This document shows positions 8,672-18,775 of a DNA stretch of 64,000 nt, one piece after another. Under the pieces are notes generated by a model, which saw nothing but the letters and a program-made list of their open reading frames with translations, ran no database searches and had not been told where the DNA came from. The position numbers and the translations under genes are program-made. The DNA is from Pedobacter kyonggii (lineage in GTDB: Bacteria; Bacteroidota; Bacteroidia; Sphingobacteriales; Sphingobacteriaceae), in NCBI RefSeq assembly GCF_004310665.1, contig NZ_SIXF01000002.1:62001-126000 (forward strand), in the 5' to 3' direction. How positions within the stretch are numbered: the stretch's first letter is position 1; each line of letters opens with the position of its first letter.

Positions 8672-11600
8672 ATGAACGTTTTAACTTATCCTTTAATTCA
8701 TTCCCAGAAGAGAATCTGGCATGTCGAAAAATTGTTCAGCGGTTTGCCAATACACCATCTTGCCGGTACTGCAATATATTCTACCGTGCTCGACTTCGAT
8801 AAGCTGACTCAGGCCTTTTTTTTATTTGTCGAGAGTCATGATGCCGTAAGATTAAGGCTGTCAAATGAAGCGGGGGAAATGGAATTACAGTACATAGAAG
8901 AATATAAGCCCTTTGCTATTCCCTATTTTGATTTTAGTGTTGAGGCCGATCCCGAAAGATCATTTTCGGTTTGGCTGAAAAAGGAATCTGAGAGAACATT
9001 TGACTTTTATAACGAAGCGCTGTTTAGATTTGCTTTTTTTAAGTTAGATAATAACCGAGCAGGATATTTTATTAATTTCCATCATTTTATAGCGGATGGC
9101 TGGTCCATTCAGCTGTTTACGAAATTTGTCTCTCAGTCCTATAATGCGCTTGTGGCTGATCAGAAAATAATTTTTCCGGAAACCAGGTCATATATAGCAT
9201 ATTTACTTGATGAGCAACGGTACTTCAGTTCCTCTAAGTTCGAAAGAAATAAGAGATTTTGGCTTAACAAATTTGAATCTTTACCCTCGGTACTGCCAGT
9301 TGAGATCAATGCTGAATTGAAGGGAGAACTCAAGAAAGTACATATTTCTAGTGAAAATGGTAAAAAAATTAAAGAGATAGCTGAAAAATATGAGATCCCG
9401 CTAAGTACATTATTTCTGGCTCTAACATTTATTTACCAGCACTACGTTACTGGCTCGGATGACCTGGTTATCGGACTTCCTGTATTTAATCGTGCCCATC
9501 AAAACAAAAAAGACTTTGGCATGCTCACCAGCACTATGCCGCTAAGAATCGGTGTCGATAAAAAAACTTCTTTTGGTCTGTTTTTGAATATGCTGAGTAA
9601 AGAGTTAAAATATTCGTTTATACATCAAAAGTACCCGTATGATTTATTGGTGCGTGATCTGGAGTTAAGAGCAAAAGGATTTGATGGGCTTTTCGATGTC
9701 TGTTTTAATTTTTATAATACAGATCTACATCAAGCCAGTGGCATAGACACGTATTATGCCGAAATCGAGGAAATATATCCAGGCTTTCAGCTTTTTAATT
9801 TGTATATCGTCATTAAAGAGTGGTTAGGATCGGATCAGCTTGAGTTGAATTTCACCTATAAAACTTCCATCTACTCGGATGAGGACATAACTCACATGCA
9901 TTCTGCTTTCTTACAAATGTTAGAAAGAATATCTTTGGATGATGATTGCACAGTGCTCGAATTGTTGAAAAGCCCTGCCTTTAGTTATCCATCACCGAGT
10001 GTTTTGGCAAAAGAAGGGCAAGAAATAACAGAAGAAGCTAAATATAAGCTTCTGTTTGAGTTTAATTCAACTTCGATTCCTATTTCAACTGAATATTCTT
10101 TGATGGAACTATTTGAAAATCAGGTTTCTAAGAATCCGCAGGCCATAGCTGTTAAAGATTTCAACCACAACTTGACTTACAGAGAACTTAACGCAAGGGC
10201 AAATAGCCTAGCTAGAGTATTAATAAAGAAAGGAGTCGGGGCGGAATCCATTATACCTATAATGGTTGAGCGTTCAATTGATATGGTAATCGGTATATTT
10301 GCTATACTCAAAGCCGGCGGGGCGTATCTACCCATTGACACTACTTTCCCTAAATCTAGGATCAGTTATATCCTAGAAGATAGTAAAGCTTTTTTTTTGC
10401 TGACAACCAGCGACTTGACTTTTTTAGTAGATGAGTCGGTCCAAATAATTTGCTTAGATAGTGGAATTGATAGAACAGAATCAGAGGATAATATTGGAGG
10501 TGTTTCATCTCCTAATGATCTAGCATACATCATTTATACATCGGGATCTACGGGTAATCCAAAAGGTGTAATGATAGAAAATCGCTCGCTATTAAATAGG
10601 CTGCAGTGGATGCAGCAGGCCTACCCAATATTCCCCGGTGATACTATTCTTCAAAAAACGTCTATTTCATTTGATGTATCCGTTTGGGAATTGTTCTGGT
10701 GGGCAATACAGGGAGCAACATTGGCATTGCTGGTTCCCAATGATGAGAAGTTTCCAGACAAAATAATTGATGCTATAGAGCACTTTGGGGTAACCACGAT
10801 GCATTTCGTGCCTTCTATGTTCGGTGCATTTCTTGAAAGTCTGAATGACTCTATTCCTTCAGATGAAGGCGCCCTTGTGAATAAAATAAGATCTGTCCGG
10901 CAAATTTTTTCAAGTGGTGAAGCTTTGCTACCATGGCATGTTAACGAATTTAATAATAAGATCTTCAAACATAATGGGACTCAGCTGATCAATTTATACG
11001 GACCGACGGAAGCTACCATAGATGTTTCTTACTATAACTGCCCATCTGATATATATTGTGATCGGGTATTCATTGGGAACCCAATTAATAATATAAAATT
11101 ATTTGTTCTAGGTGAGAATATGGAACTTTTGCCAATTGGTGAAATAGGCGAATTATATATTGAAGGCGTAGGGCTGGCAAGAGGCTATTTAAACAACCCT
11201 GAGCTTACGAAATCCAAGTTTGTTAATAATCCTTTTGACCGAAGTAAAAGATTATACAAAACTGGCGATCAGGTAAGATGGTCACTTGAAGGAAAGCTAG
11301 AGTATATCGGCAGGATTGATCATCAGGTTAAATTAAGAGGATATAGGATCGAGACTGGCGAAATAGAAATATCGTTATGTAGGCATTTCAATGTAAGAGA
11401 TGCAGTTGTTACTATACAGGAAAATGCTAATAGTTCCAGGTTCTTATGTGCTTTTGTAATCCTAAAGGATCCATCTATTGAAAGTGATTTTAGGCTATTC
11501 TTGGAGGAATGGTTACCTGATTATATGATTCCTTCAGATTTTATTTCGATTAAGGAATTTCCATTAAACTTAAATGGTAAAATTGAAAGAAAGGCTCTAA

Positions 11601-14600
11601 TTGTTAGGAATTATTTCAATAAAGACAAAAAATATGTTGCACCGGTTGGTGATATAGAAGTCAAACTCTCCAGTATTTGGGAATCGGTTCTTGGTGTGGA
11701 GAAAATAGGAATTCATGACAATTTTTTTTCAATTGGCGGTGATTCAATAAAATCTCTCAGTGTAATCTCAAAAGCAAAACACCAGAGCATTTTTTTTAAT
11801 TTTCAGCAATTGTTTGAAAACCCGACAATTTTCGGACTGAGTAAAAGTATCTCAGTTAGCACTTGTGTAAGACCGTTAGATAGAGAAGAGATCAGACCGT
11901 TTGGAATGTTATCCGAGGAAGACCGGTCTTTGATACCAATAGGTATTGAAGATGCGTATCCATTATCCGTTTTACAGTCAGGATTAATTTTTCAATCGGA
12001 GATTTCAACTGGAAGCTCTTTATACCATGATGTATTCAGTTATAAAATCAAAGGTATTTTTTATAAAAGTGTTTTCGAAAAAGTAATAGAAGAACTTGTA
12101 CGCAGGCACCCAATCATAAGAACGAGCTACCATCTTACTGGATTTAGCGAACATATACAGATGGTGCATTCTTCTGTCCCAATTCCCCTGGAAATAACAG
12201 ATCTTCAGAGTACGCCCGCTTCTGATCAGAATAGTATTATAAAGGAATATGTCGACCGATTGAGGGCAAAAAAATTTACTTGGGAAAACCCTGGGTTAAT
12301 CAGATTTCACTTCCATATTTTAAATGATAGCGAATATATATATACGTTAAGTTTTCATGATTCTGCATTGGACGGATGGAGTGTCAACACCCTGCATGCT
12401 GAATTATTTAATCTATACTATTCCTTTTTAAATCACAATGTGCCTGAAATGCCGACATTGAAATCCCAATTCCGAGACTTTATCGCAATGGAACGGCACA
12501 CCGCGGCATCCAAAATGCATAAGGAATTTTGGGACAAAGCTTTAAAAGATTTTACTTATACCAAATTGCCAATCTGGCCCTTTCCTGACTCCAAGTCAGG
12601 AAAGGTAAAAGTTGATTTTTATAAGGTTCAATTACCCCAGGATTTTTCAGATGGTGTGAAGGATTTGGCCAGATCTATTGGAGTACCTGTGAAATCTGTA
12701 CTACTGGCTGCACATATAAGGCTTTTGAGTGTATTGACAGGTGAAGAAGATATAATTACCGGATATGAATATAGCGGACGGCCAGAGGATATCGATGGAG
12801 AGAAAATTCTCGGTTTATTTCTAAATACACTCCCGTTCAGAGGAAAATGTGGAAGCGGAACCTGGCGTGATCTGATACTGGAAGTATATCAGCAGGAGCT
12901 GCAGTTAATACCACACCGTAGATATCCAATGGCACAAATCAAACAGAGTTGTAGTGGACAGATGCCTTTGTTCGAAACTGTATTCAATTTTACCCATTTT
13001 CACGTTTTAAAGGAATTGATGGAGCATAAGGGTTTTGATTTGACGGATGTGAAACTAGAAGCAGAAACTGAATTCATACTGCGTGCAGAATTTTCGCTTC
13101 ATCCTTTTACAGATGAGATTTCTTTATGGTTACACTATCATAGTAATGTTTTCAATAGTGCTCAGATACAATCCATTTCGAGTTATTATAGGAAAATATT
13201 ACAGAGTATGATTAATGATCCTTCTGCTTTCTATCAATCTGAGACAGTATTAAGTCCCGAAGAGATAGACATGCAGTTAATTAAGTTAAATAGCCATAAG
13301 GTCAGTTATCGGTCTGACCTATGTTTTTATCAGCTATTTGAAGAACATGCAAAGAAAGACCCGCTTTCTGCTGCTATATCTTTCGGGGATATAACTTGGA
13401 GTTATAAAGAACTCAATTCAATAGCAAATAATATTGCGTGGGGATTGAATTCACTCGGTGTTAATCGCGAAAAAGTAGTTGGTGTAATGATGGATAGGTG
13501 TTTAGACTGGGCAGCGACTATAATTGCGATTTTTAAGGCGGGTGGTACATATCTGCCGATAGACCCTGCTTATCCCACGGATAGAATCTGCGCTATGCTG
13601 GATAAATGTAAATGTTCGCTTGTCATAACAGGCGAAAGAAATACTGATATCGACTCACTTCACTTATCGCTTATCGCACAGTTCAGCGGAGCTGTTTATA
13701 CCGTAAGTGAGCTAAGGGCTAAAACTGAATGTAGTGATAATTTAAATCTACCAGTTACCCCTGATAATTTAGCTTACATCATTTTTACTTCTGGATCTAC
13801 TGGCCAGCCTAAAGGTGCAATGATAGAACATAAGGGTATGTTGAACCATCTTTTTTCAAAAGTAAATGATCTACAGCTAGGCAGCAAAGATATTATTGCG
13901 CAAAATGCTTCACATTGCTTTGACATATCTATCTGGCAACTGTTTTCAGCACTATTAGTAGGAGCCAGGACTATAATATATCCAAATCAACTAATACTAA
14001 AGCTGGATCAGTTTATTGAACATCTGGTTCGGGATAAGGTTACTATTTTAGAACTCGTACCTTCATATCTAGACCTTTTGATAACTTATACCGGAACTCA
14101 TTTAATAAAATTTTACGACTTTAAATATCTGTTAGTGACCGGTGAGCCTGTTAAACCGAAACATGTAAAAAAATGGTTCTCGCAATATCCAAATATCCCC
14201 ATAGTAAATGCTTATGGACCTACAGAAGCATCAGACGATATAACCCATCATATTATGTACGATTCGCCAGAGAGCCTTATAGTTCCTATAGGGAAGCCGG
14301 TCCAGAATCTTAATATTTACATTCTTGATAAAAATATGCAACTAGTGCCATTAGGCAGTTTCGGACAGATATGTGTTTCAGGAGTGGGTGTTGGTAGAGG
14401 GTATGTGAACGATACGGAACTTACTGACAAGGTTTTTACTTTGGATCCCTTTCATAAGGGAGAACAAATGCGGTTGTATAAAACTGGCGATATCGGCAGA
14501 TGGCTTCCTGACGGAATATTGGAGCTGTCAGGAAGATTAGATGGACAGATTAAACTGAATGGCTTTCGCATTGAGATAGAAGAAGTGGAAAGTCACCTGC

Positions 14601-15883
14601 TGAACAGTAGCTTGGTTAAAGAGGTAGCAGTAATTTTACATAAAGGCGAGCTAATTGCCTTTATTGTTGCTAATGAATCATTTGATCTTAAGGTCTTGAA
14701 AGATTACTTTAAACTTAAGGCACCTTATTACATGCTTCCAGGTAAGTTTTACATGGTCGAAAAACTGCCATTAAGTTCAAATGGAAAAATTTTGAAAAAT
14801 AAACTTTTTGAGCAGGTAGGTATGGGATATTTGGAAGTAGTAGTAAGTGAGGTACTTCCTCCTGAAACCACAACGGAAATCAAAATTGCAAGCGAATGGG
14901 CAAAGGTATTACGAATAGCTGAAGGCCATATACATAAACGAAGCAATTTTTTTGAAATTGGAGGACATTCTCTAAAAGCAATGGAGCTTGCATTCAATTC
15001 AAAGAAAAAATTTTCTATAAATGACCTATATAAATTTCCATTATTGGAAGATTTCGCGAATTATTTAGACAATAATCTGGATAGAAGAAATGATGATCTA
15101 TTGATTGACTTTTCTGTAAGTGGGATTCCAAAAAGGCTGTCAATTATAGGGTGCACGTATGCAGGTGGCAACGCTATTAATTTTAAACCTTTTTTTGACT
15201 CGATTTTACAGGAATCATCGGAAATTGGATGTTATGCAATAGAATATCCTGGGCATACGTATGGAACTACAAACAATTACGAAGATATAGAAAAGACAGC
15301 TCTGTTGTGTCTCGAAAGAATCACTGAGCTAAACACTCCGATCGTAATCTGGGGACACTGCTCTGGAAGTGCGCTTGCACTAGAGATTGCAAGGCTTATG
15401 GAAGAAAGGGGAATGGATCTTAAACAGATCTTTTTAGGAGGAAAAGTATTATCCGGTAGGCTGATAAGAAAGGGGCGTCAGATTTTGAGCTCATTGCTAT
15501 CACCGTTTATGGCAGTAAATGTGGACGGGATGAATGATGATCAAATAAAGAAATGGTTGATTGAAAAAAGTGGGTTTAAAGATTTTGAAACTCTTGGCGA
15601 TCAGGAAAGTAAGTTTGTGATCAAAATGTTTAGACATGATGCCGCATCTGCTAATCAATATATTCAAAAGTGTCTGAAAGATGGGCATCCAAAGAAATTG
15701 AGAACCACTATATATAATGTGATCGCTAAAGATGATCTATTGACTAAAGGTTATCTTGAAAAATACAGAAATTGGAATTTCTTTTCAAACGATGTGAGAT
15801 TGATTACAATCGAGAGCGGAGGTCATTACTTCTTGAGGTCAAGACCTACAGAAATATCGAAAATAATTAACGATTTAATATAA
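8672..15883 (+). CDS. NRPS, two modules with thioesterase (C-A-PCP-C-A-PCP-TE)
   Basis: Domains in order: C1 (about 1-445, HHFIADG), A1 (477-970, TSGSTGNPKG), PCP1 (GGDSIKS near 1023), C2 (1090-1540), A2 (1550-2040, TSGSTGQPKG), PCP2 (GGHSLKA near 2098), TE (2150-2403). The A1 pocket read by eye is D-V-W-H-F-S-L-I-D-K, the serine pattern known from EntF-like domains. The A2 pocket is D-I-W-E-L-T-A-D-D-K. Its acidic residues suit a diamino acid, so Dap from the neighbouring SbnAB-like pair is inferred. C2 has H1229-D1230 where HHxxxDG has two His. The TE motif is G-H-C-S-G with Cys2230 at the nucleophile position. The TE marks this as the terminal enzyme although its gene comes first. Confidence 0.92.
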   Translation: MNVLTYPLIHSQKRIWHVEKLFSGLPIHHLAGTAIYSTVLDFDKLTQAFFLFVESHDAVRLRLSNEAGEMELQYIEEYKPFAIPYFDFSVEADPERSFSVWLKKESERTFDFYNEALFRFAFFKLDNNRAGYFINFHHFIADGWSIQLFTKFVSQSYNALVADQKIIFPETRSYIAYLLDEQRYFSSSKFERNKRFWLNKFESLPSVLPVEINAELKGELKKVHISSENGKKIKEIAEKYEIPLSTLFLALTFIYQHYVTGSDDLVIGLPVFNRAHQNKKDFGMLTSTMPLRIGVDKKTSFGLFLNMLSKELKYSFIHQKYPYDLLVRDLELRAKGFDGLFDVCFNFYNTDLHQASGIDTYYAEIEEIYPGFQLFNLYIVIKEWLGSDQLELNFTYKTSIYSDEDITHMHSAFLQMLERISLDDDCTVLELLKSPAFSYPSPSVLAKEGQEITEEAKYKLLFEFNSTSIPISTEYSLMELFENQVSKNPQAIAVKDFNHNLTYRELNARANSLARVLIKKGVGAESIIPIMVERSIDMVIGIFAILKAGGAYLPIDTTFPKSRISYILEDSKAFFLLTTSDLTFLVDESVQIICLDSGIDRTESEDNIGGVSSPNDLAYIIYTSGSTGNPKGVMIENRSLLNRLQWMQQAYPIFPGDTILQKTSISFDVSVWELFWWAIQGATLALLVPNDEKFPDKIIDAIEHFGVTTMHFVPSMFGAFLESLNDSIPSDEGALVNKIRSVRQIFSSGEALLPWHVNEFNNKIFKHNGTQLINLYGPTEATIDVSYYNCPSDIYCDRVFIGNPINNIKLFVLGENMELLPIGEIGELYIEGVGLARGYLNNPELTKSKFVNNPFDRSKRLYKTGDQVRWSLEGKLEYIGRIDHQVKLRGYRIETGEIEISLCRHFNVRDAVVTIQENANSSRFLCAFVILKDPSIESDFRLFLEEWLPDYMIPSDFISIKEFPLNLNGKIERKALIVRNYFNKDKKYVAPVGDIEVKLSSIWESVLGVEKIGIHDNFFSIGGDSIKSLSVISKAKHQSIFFNFQQLFENPTIFGLSKSISVSTCVRPLDREEIRPFGMLSEEDRSLIPIGIEDAYPLSVLQSGLIFQSEISTGSSLYHDVFSYKIKGIFYKSVFEKVIEELVRRHPIIRTSYHLTGFSEHIQMVHSSVPIPLEITDLQSTPASDQNSIIKEYVDRLRAKKFTWENPGLIRFHFHILNDSEYIYTLSFHDSALDGWSVNTLHAELFNLYYSFLNHNVPEMPTLKSQFRDFIAMERHTAASKMHKEFWDKALKDFTYTKLPIWPFPDSKSGKVKVDFYKVQLPQDFSDGVKDLARSIGVPVKSVLLAAHIRLLSVLTGEEDIITGYEYSGRPEDIDGEKILGLFLNTLPFRGKCGSGTWRDLILEVYQQELQLIPHRRYPMAQIKQSCSGQMPLFETVFNFTHFHVLKELMEHKGFDLTDVKLEAETEFILRAEFSLHPFTDEISLWLHYHSNVFNSAQIQSISSYYRKILQSMINDPSAFYQSETVLSPEEIDMQLIKLNSHKVSYRSDLCFYQLFEEHAKKDPLSAAISFGDITWSYKELNSIANNIAWGLNSLGVNREKVVGVMMDRCLDWAATIIAIFKAGGTYLPIDPAYPTDRICAMLDKCKCSLVITGERNTDIDSLHLSLIAQFSGAVYTVSELRAKTECSDNLNLPVTPDNLAYIIFTSGSTGQPKGAMIEHKGMLNHLFSKVNDLQLGSKDIIAQNASHCFDISIWQLFSALLVGARTIIYPNQLILKLDQFIEHLVRDKVTILELVPSYLDLLITYTGTHLIKFYDFKYLLVTGEPVKPKHVKKWFSQYPNIPIVNAYGPTEASDDITHHIMYDSPESLIVPIGKPVQNLNIYILDKNMQLVPLGSFGQICVSGVGVGRGYVNDTELTDKVFTLDPFHKGEQMRLYKTGDIGRWLPDGILELSGRLDGQIKLNGFRIEIEEVESHLLNSSLVKEVAVILHKGELIAFIVANESFDLKVLKDYFKLKAPYYMLPGKFYMVEKLPLSSNGKILKNKLFEQVGMGYLEVVVSEVLPPETTTEIKIASEWAKVLRIAEGHIHKRSNFFEIGGHSLKAMELAFNSKKKFSINDLYKFPLLEDFANYLDNNLDRRNDDLLIDFSVSGIPKRLSIIGCTYAGGNAINFKPFFDSILQESSEIGCYAIEYPGHTYGTTNNYEDIEKTALLCLERITELNTPIVIWGHCSGSALALEIARLMEERGMDLKQIFLGGKVLSGRLIRKGRQILSSLLSPFMAVNVDGMNDDQIKKWLIEKSGFKDFETLGDQESKFVIKMFRHDAASANQYIQKCLKDGHPKKLRTTIYNVIAKDDLLTKGYLEKYRNWNFFSNDVRLITIESGGHYFLRSRPTEISKIINDLI

Positions 15884-15964
15884 GATGCGTATTTTATTGC
15901 TATATTCAATTGTCGTAATTTATTTATCATTTTGTAATATTAAAAGGATCAAAATTTATAATAT

Positions 15965-16204
15965 ATGGATAAAAATATAGAAGAACTAAAAAGCATTATC
16001 AAGAGGGTAATTAAAAAGGACATAGATATCGAGCTGACAGATCCTTTGGACAAAATAGTATTGTCCTCTTTGACATTTGTCATTATTATGGGGGAGATTG
16101 AAAGGTCTTTTGATATGGAGATACCTGAAGATGAGATGGAACCGGAAAATTTTAAGGACATGGAGTCTATTTTAAATATGATCAATAGAGTTCAGCAAGA
16201 TTAA
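15965..16204 (+). CDS. Free-standing acyl/peptidyl carrier protein
   Basis: At 79 aa this small acidic helical protein has carrier-protein size. The phosphopantetheine site is V-L-S-S-L-T-F-V, with Ser where the usual motif has Asp before the modified Ser (DSL). The following helix ends in the typical acidic G-E-I-E. It lies 81 bases after the thioesterase NRPS and just before the chorismatase-like gene, within reach of an adenylating ligase. It may carry a starter acid loaded by the ligase at 19603-21177, to be taken up by an initial condensation domain. Whether it is an ACP, ArCP or PCP cannot be told from sequence. Confidence 0.75.
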   Translation: MDKNIEELKSIIKRVIKKDIDIELTDPLDKIVLSSLTFVIIMGEIERSFDMEIPEDEMEPENFKDMESILNMINRVQQD

Positions 16205-16261
16205 TGCCATTGTATTAACAATAGGGTTAGTCTTGTTTTGATGAAGTTATAAATAAATACC

Positions 16262-17422
16262 ATGATAAATAGCTCAATTAAAGATGATATACTGAAAATT
16301 AATGTGGTTCCCTGCACAGCTTTTGACAGATATTTTATAACATTGGATGTAAATGCCACTTTCAATGAAGATGAAGTTTTTGAAGAGTATTCAAAACTCT
16401 ATGATTTAATTACGGAAAGAAATATCATTCCGGTATACGAAAAGGTCTTTGGTAGTGAGGTACTAAAAGATAAATTATCCTTACTGAGAAATGCTCGGAT
16501 AAAAGATTTTTTTCCATCCACACTAATCAATTATGAAACGGTAAAAGGTGCCCCATTATCCAGCGTTTTTATCTACGGGATAAAGCCTTATGAGGTTGAC
16601 AAGGTCAAAATTAACAGAGCAGAGAATAAATCGATAGAGATAGTTTCCGAAAAGGCTTCTCAATTGTATCTGTTAAGTATTGACGGAGAAAATCAACACC
16701 TCATCAGCAATAACCCGTATTCTGATGTGTTCTTAGATTTAGACTTTTATTTACGAAACTGTGGATACTCCGCTAAATCGATAGCAAGGACATGGTTCTA
16801 TATGTCAAACATTGATAGGAAGTATTGTGATTTCAATGACAGCAGGCTTGACTTTTTTGAGAAAGAAAATATATCATATGGTGATCAATCTAACTTTCTC
16901 CCGAGTAGCACATGCATCGGAGCTCCAGTTTTAAACAAAAGAGGAATACTCTTGGATGTGTATTGTCTTAAATCAATGGACCCGAGTGTTTTTTTAAAGA
17001 GAATTTACAACAAAAATCAAAATGAGGCCAATGGCGTGAGTTATAAGTTTAAACCTGCTTTTGCAAGGGGGACATTAATCTCAACTGAAAAATACAATGA
17101 AGTTCATATATCAGGTACCGCCAGTATTAATGAAAAAGGTGAATCCGTGCACCTGAATAATCCTTACCAACAGATCATCACTACATTGAAGAATGTATAC
17201 TCAATATTGGAACAATATCAGATGGGGTTTGAGCACTTAGTTCAATCAACATGCTTTTTTAAAAAAAGTGAATATTATTCAGAATTTATGAAGGCCTTAG
17301 AGGATCTTAAAATAAACAATTTCTCTTTTACCTATTTAATAGGCGATGTCTGCCGTGATGAACTATTATTTGAGTTGGATTGTATTGCTGTAAAAAATCA
17401 TAATGATGAAGATAGAGGTTAA
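16262..17422 (+). CDS. Chorismatase-like protein (FkbO/Hyg5/XanB2 type, RidA-related fold)
   Basis: Around residue 179 is R-T-W-F-Y-M-S-N-I followed by Y-C-D-F-N-D-S-R, and then S-S-T-C-I-G-A. This resembles the R-T-W-x-x-L and A-S-T-x-I-G motifs of chorismatases as I remember them. The C-terminal part (about 275-380) has FARGTL, HISGTAS, and Y-L-I-G-D-V-C-R-D-E-L-L-F-E, close to the G-D-x-C-R-x-x-L-x-x-E motif of this family. Known members split chorismate to a hydroxybenzoate or a dihydroxycyclohexadienoate. In this operon it could make an aryl starter acid. Another RidA-fold lyase is possible. Its 3' end overlaps the next gene by 20 bases. Confidence 0.7.
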   Translation: MINSSIKDDILKINVVPCTAFDRYFITLDVNATFNEDEVFEEYSKLYDLITERNIIPVYEKVFGSEVLKDKLSLLRNARIKDFFPSTLINYETVKGAPLSSVFIYGIKPYEVDKVKINRAENKSIEIVSEKASQLYLLSIDGENQHLISNNPYSDVFLDLDFYLRNCGYSAKSIARTWFYMSNIDRKYCDFNDSRLDFFEKENISYGDQSNFLPSSTCIGAPVLNKRGILLDVYCLKSMDPSVFLKRIYNKNQNEANGVSYKFKPAFARGTLISTEKYNEVHISGTASINEKGESVHLNNPYQQIITTLKNVYSILEQYQMGFEHLVQSTCFFKKSEYYSEFMKALEDLKINNFSFTYLIGDVCRDELLFELDCIAVKNHNDEDRG

Positions 17423-18764
17423 ATTAAATTTGGAAATTACAGATTTTCCAGAAAATATTCTTGTTCCCCTTGACTCCACCGGAACTATTTTTATCCCTTC
17501 ATGGGGTAATTTAGCTGAACATTTTTATTTTTTGGTAGATTTCGAAAGAAGGAGAACGATAGCATTCCAGATAGATTTACACACACAGATAGCTTCATTC
17601 AAGGAAAGGATCACTTTAATTCATAAGGAAAAAAGTAGTCCGCATCAAATGACTTTCGACCAATTTCTATTTTGGTTAACAGTTCCACACAGCGGAGAAT
17701 TTTATAAGAATTCACTATATGTAAGCTTTACCCATTGCCCGTTCTTCTTGCAGATTGACCTCACGGAAGTAAAGGCTTATTTGATCTATGATGAAAATTC
17801 TTCGTTGGAATATGTTTTTTCTTCCACAAACCAGATTTTAGAAGGGGTAATGTATATGTCTAGATGGAATATTTCACAGATGTATAGAAATGTTTATGAA
17901 AAAAATGCCAATGATGTCGATCTAGAGATATTAGCCTACGATCTAGAGCAGCAAGAATTTCGGAAAATAGATACTATTAAAGGACGAGATCAAATTCATA
18001 CTACAAGCATCTCCTCAGATGGACGATACTTAGTTATGATTGAAATGAATACAAAACCCTCTGCTGAAAGTCTTTGCATAAGAAAGGAAGATGTAGCTAG
18101 AAAGATCCAGATCTTAGAAGAAGGGCTAACAGACTCATGGTGCTTTGTATATGATCTATTAAATATGCGGGTCAGTGATCAGAAGATTATCGGGGGGAGC
18201 CCGGCCCATATTGTATTCGATCGGGAGGAAAATATTATGTACCTTTCTAAACATCAGATAGGTATCAACGGCGGAAGCAACGGTGTAGATTTCTTTAGCT
18301 TTGGACCGGGAAGCCTTTCGAAATATAGGATCAACGATACGGGGGAGCTTGGACTGGAGGCCGACGTTTCGGATGATCACCTTATCAGGATACCGGGTCA
18401 CACAATGTTTCGTTTCGAGGGGAATGACTTTATAATACTTCCGGTTACACCAGAACAGATATTTTTGATTGACGCAAAAAGTATGTCCGTTGAAAAAAGA
18501 ATTTTACTAAGAGACGATATTAAAAGGATAGAATTTGTGGATGGTCCATTTGCCTATAGAGTAATGGCTCTTGATAGGTCCCCATATTCGGTTCAGGCTA
18601 TAAATGAGAAACCTTATTTGTATTATAATAATGCCTCTACAATAGGTGTGTACAATATCAAAACTGGCCTAAAAGATTCCTTCAGATATGGGGAAGGCAA
18701 ACATGTCGCAGGATGCGGACATTCGATTTTATTAAACGATACTATAAGTATAAATGGTAACTAA
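17403..18764 (+). CDS. Beta-propeller protein of unknown function
   Basis: The 453-aa sequence shows repeating short beta strands with blade-like units such as HTTSISSDGRYLVMIE and AHIVFDREENIMYLS, typical of a propeller. There is no signal peptide, so it is probably cytoplasmic. Four His residues (199, 269, 333, 440, counted from the first ATG) each start a strand in a similar setting (IHTT, AHIV, GHTM, GHSI). Carotenoid-cleavage-type oxygenases also use four His from a propeller to hold iron, but I see no clear family motif, so this is a speculation. Two adjacent ATGs (17403 and 17406) are possible starts. It overlaps the preceding gene and precedes the nitrilase by 11 bases. Confidence 0.55.
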   Translation: MMKIEVKLNLEITDFPENILVPLDSTGTIFIPSWGNLAEHFYFLVDFERRRTIAFQIDLHTQIASFKERITLIHKEKSSPHQMTFDQFLFWLTVPHSGEFYKNSLYVSFTHCPFFLQIDLTEVKAYLIYDENSSLEYVFSSTNQILEGVMYMSRWNISQMYRNVYEKNANDVDLEILAYDLEQQEFRKIDTIKGRDQIHTTSISSDGRYLVMIEMNTKPSAESLCIRKEDVARKIQILEEGLTDSWCFVYDLLNMRVSDQKIIGGSPAHIVFDREENIMYLSKHQIGINGGSNGVDFFSFGPGSLSKYRINDTGELGLEADVSDDHLIRIPGHTMFRFEGNDFIILPVTPEQIFLIDAKSMSVEKRILLRDDIKRIEFVDGPFAYRVMALDRSPYSVQAINEKPYLYYNNASTIGVYNIKTGLKDSFRYGEGKHVAGCGHSILLNDTISINGN

Positions 18765-18775
18765 TTCTTTAAAGC

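Noticed and set aside
6742-15883. Monobactam-type (sulfazecin-like) pathway
   Set aside because: Dap supply and a Cys thioesterase fit in part, but no sulfotransferase or PAPS-related gene is visible, so a named monobactam pathway is not claimed.
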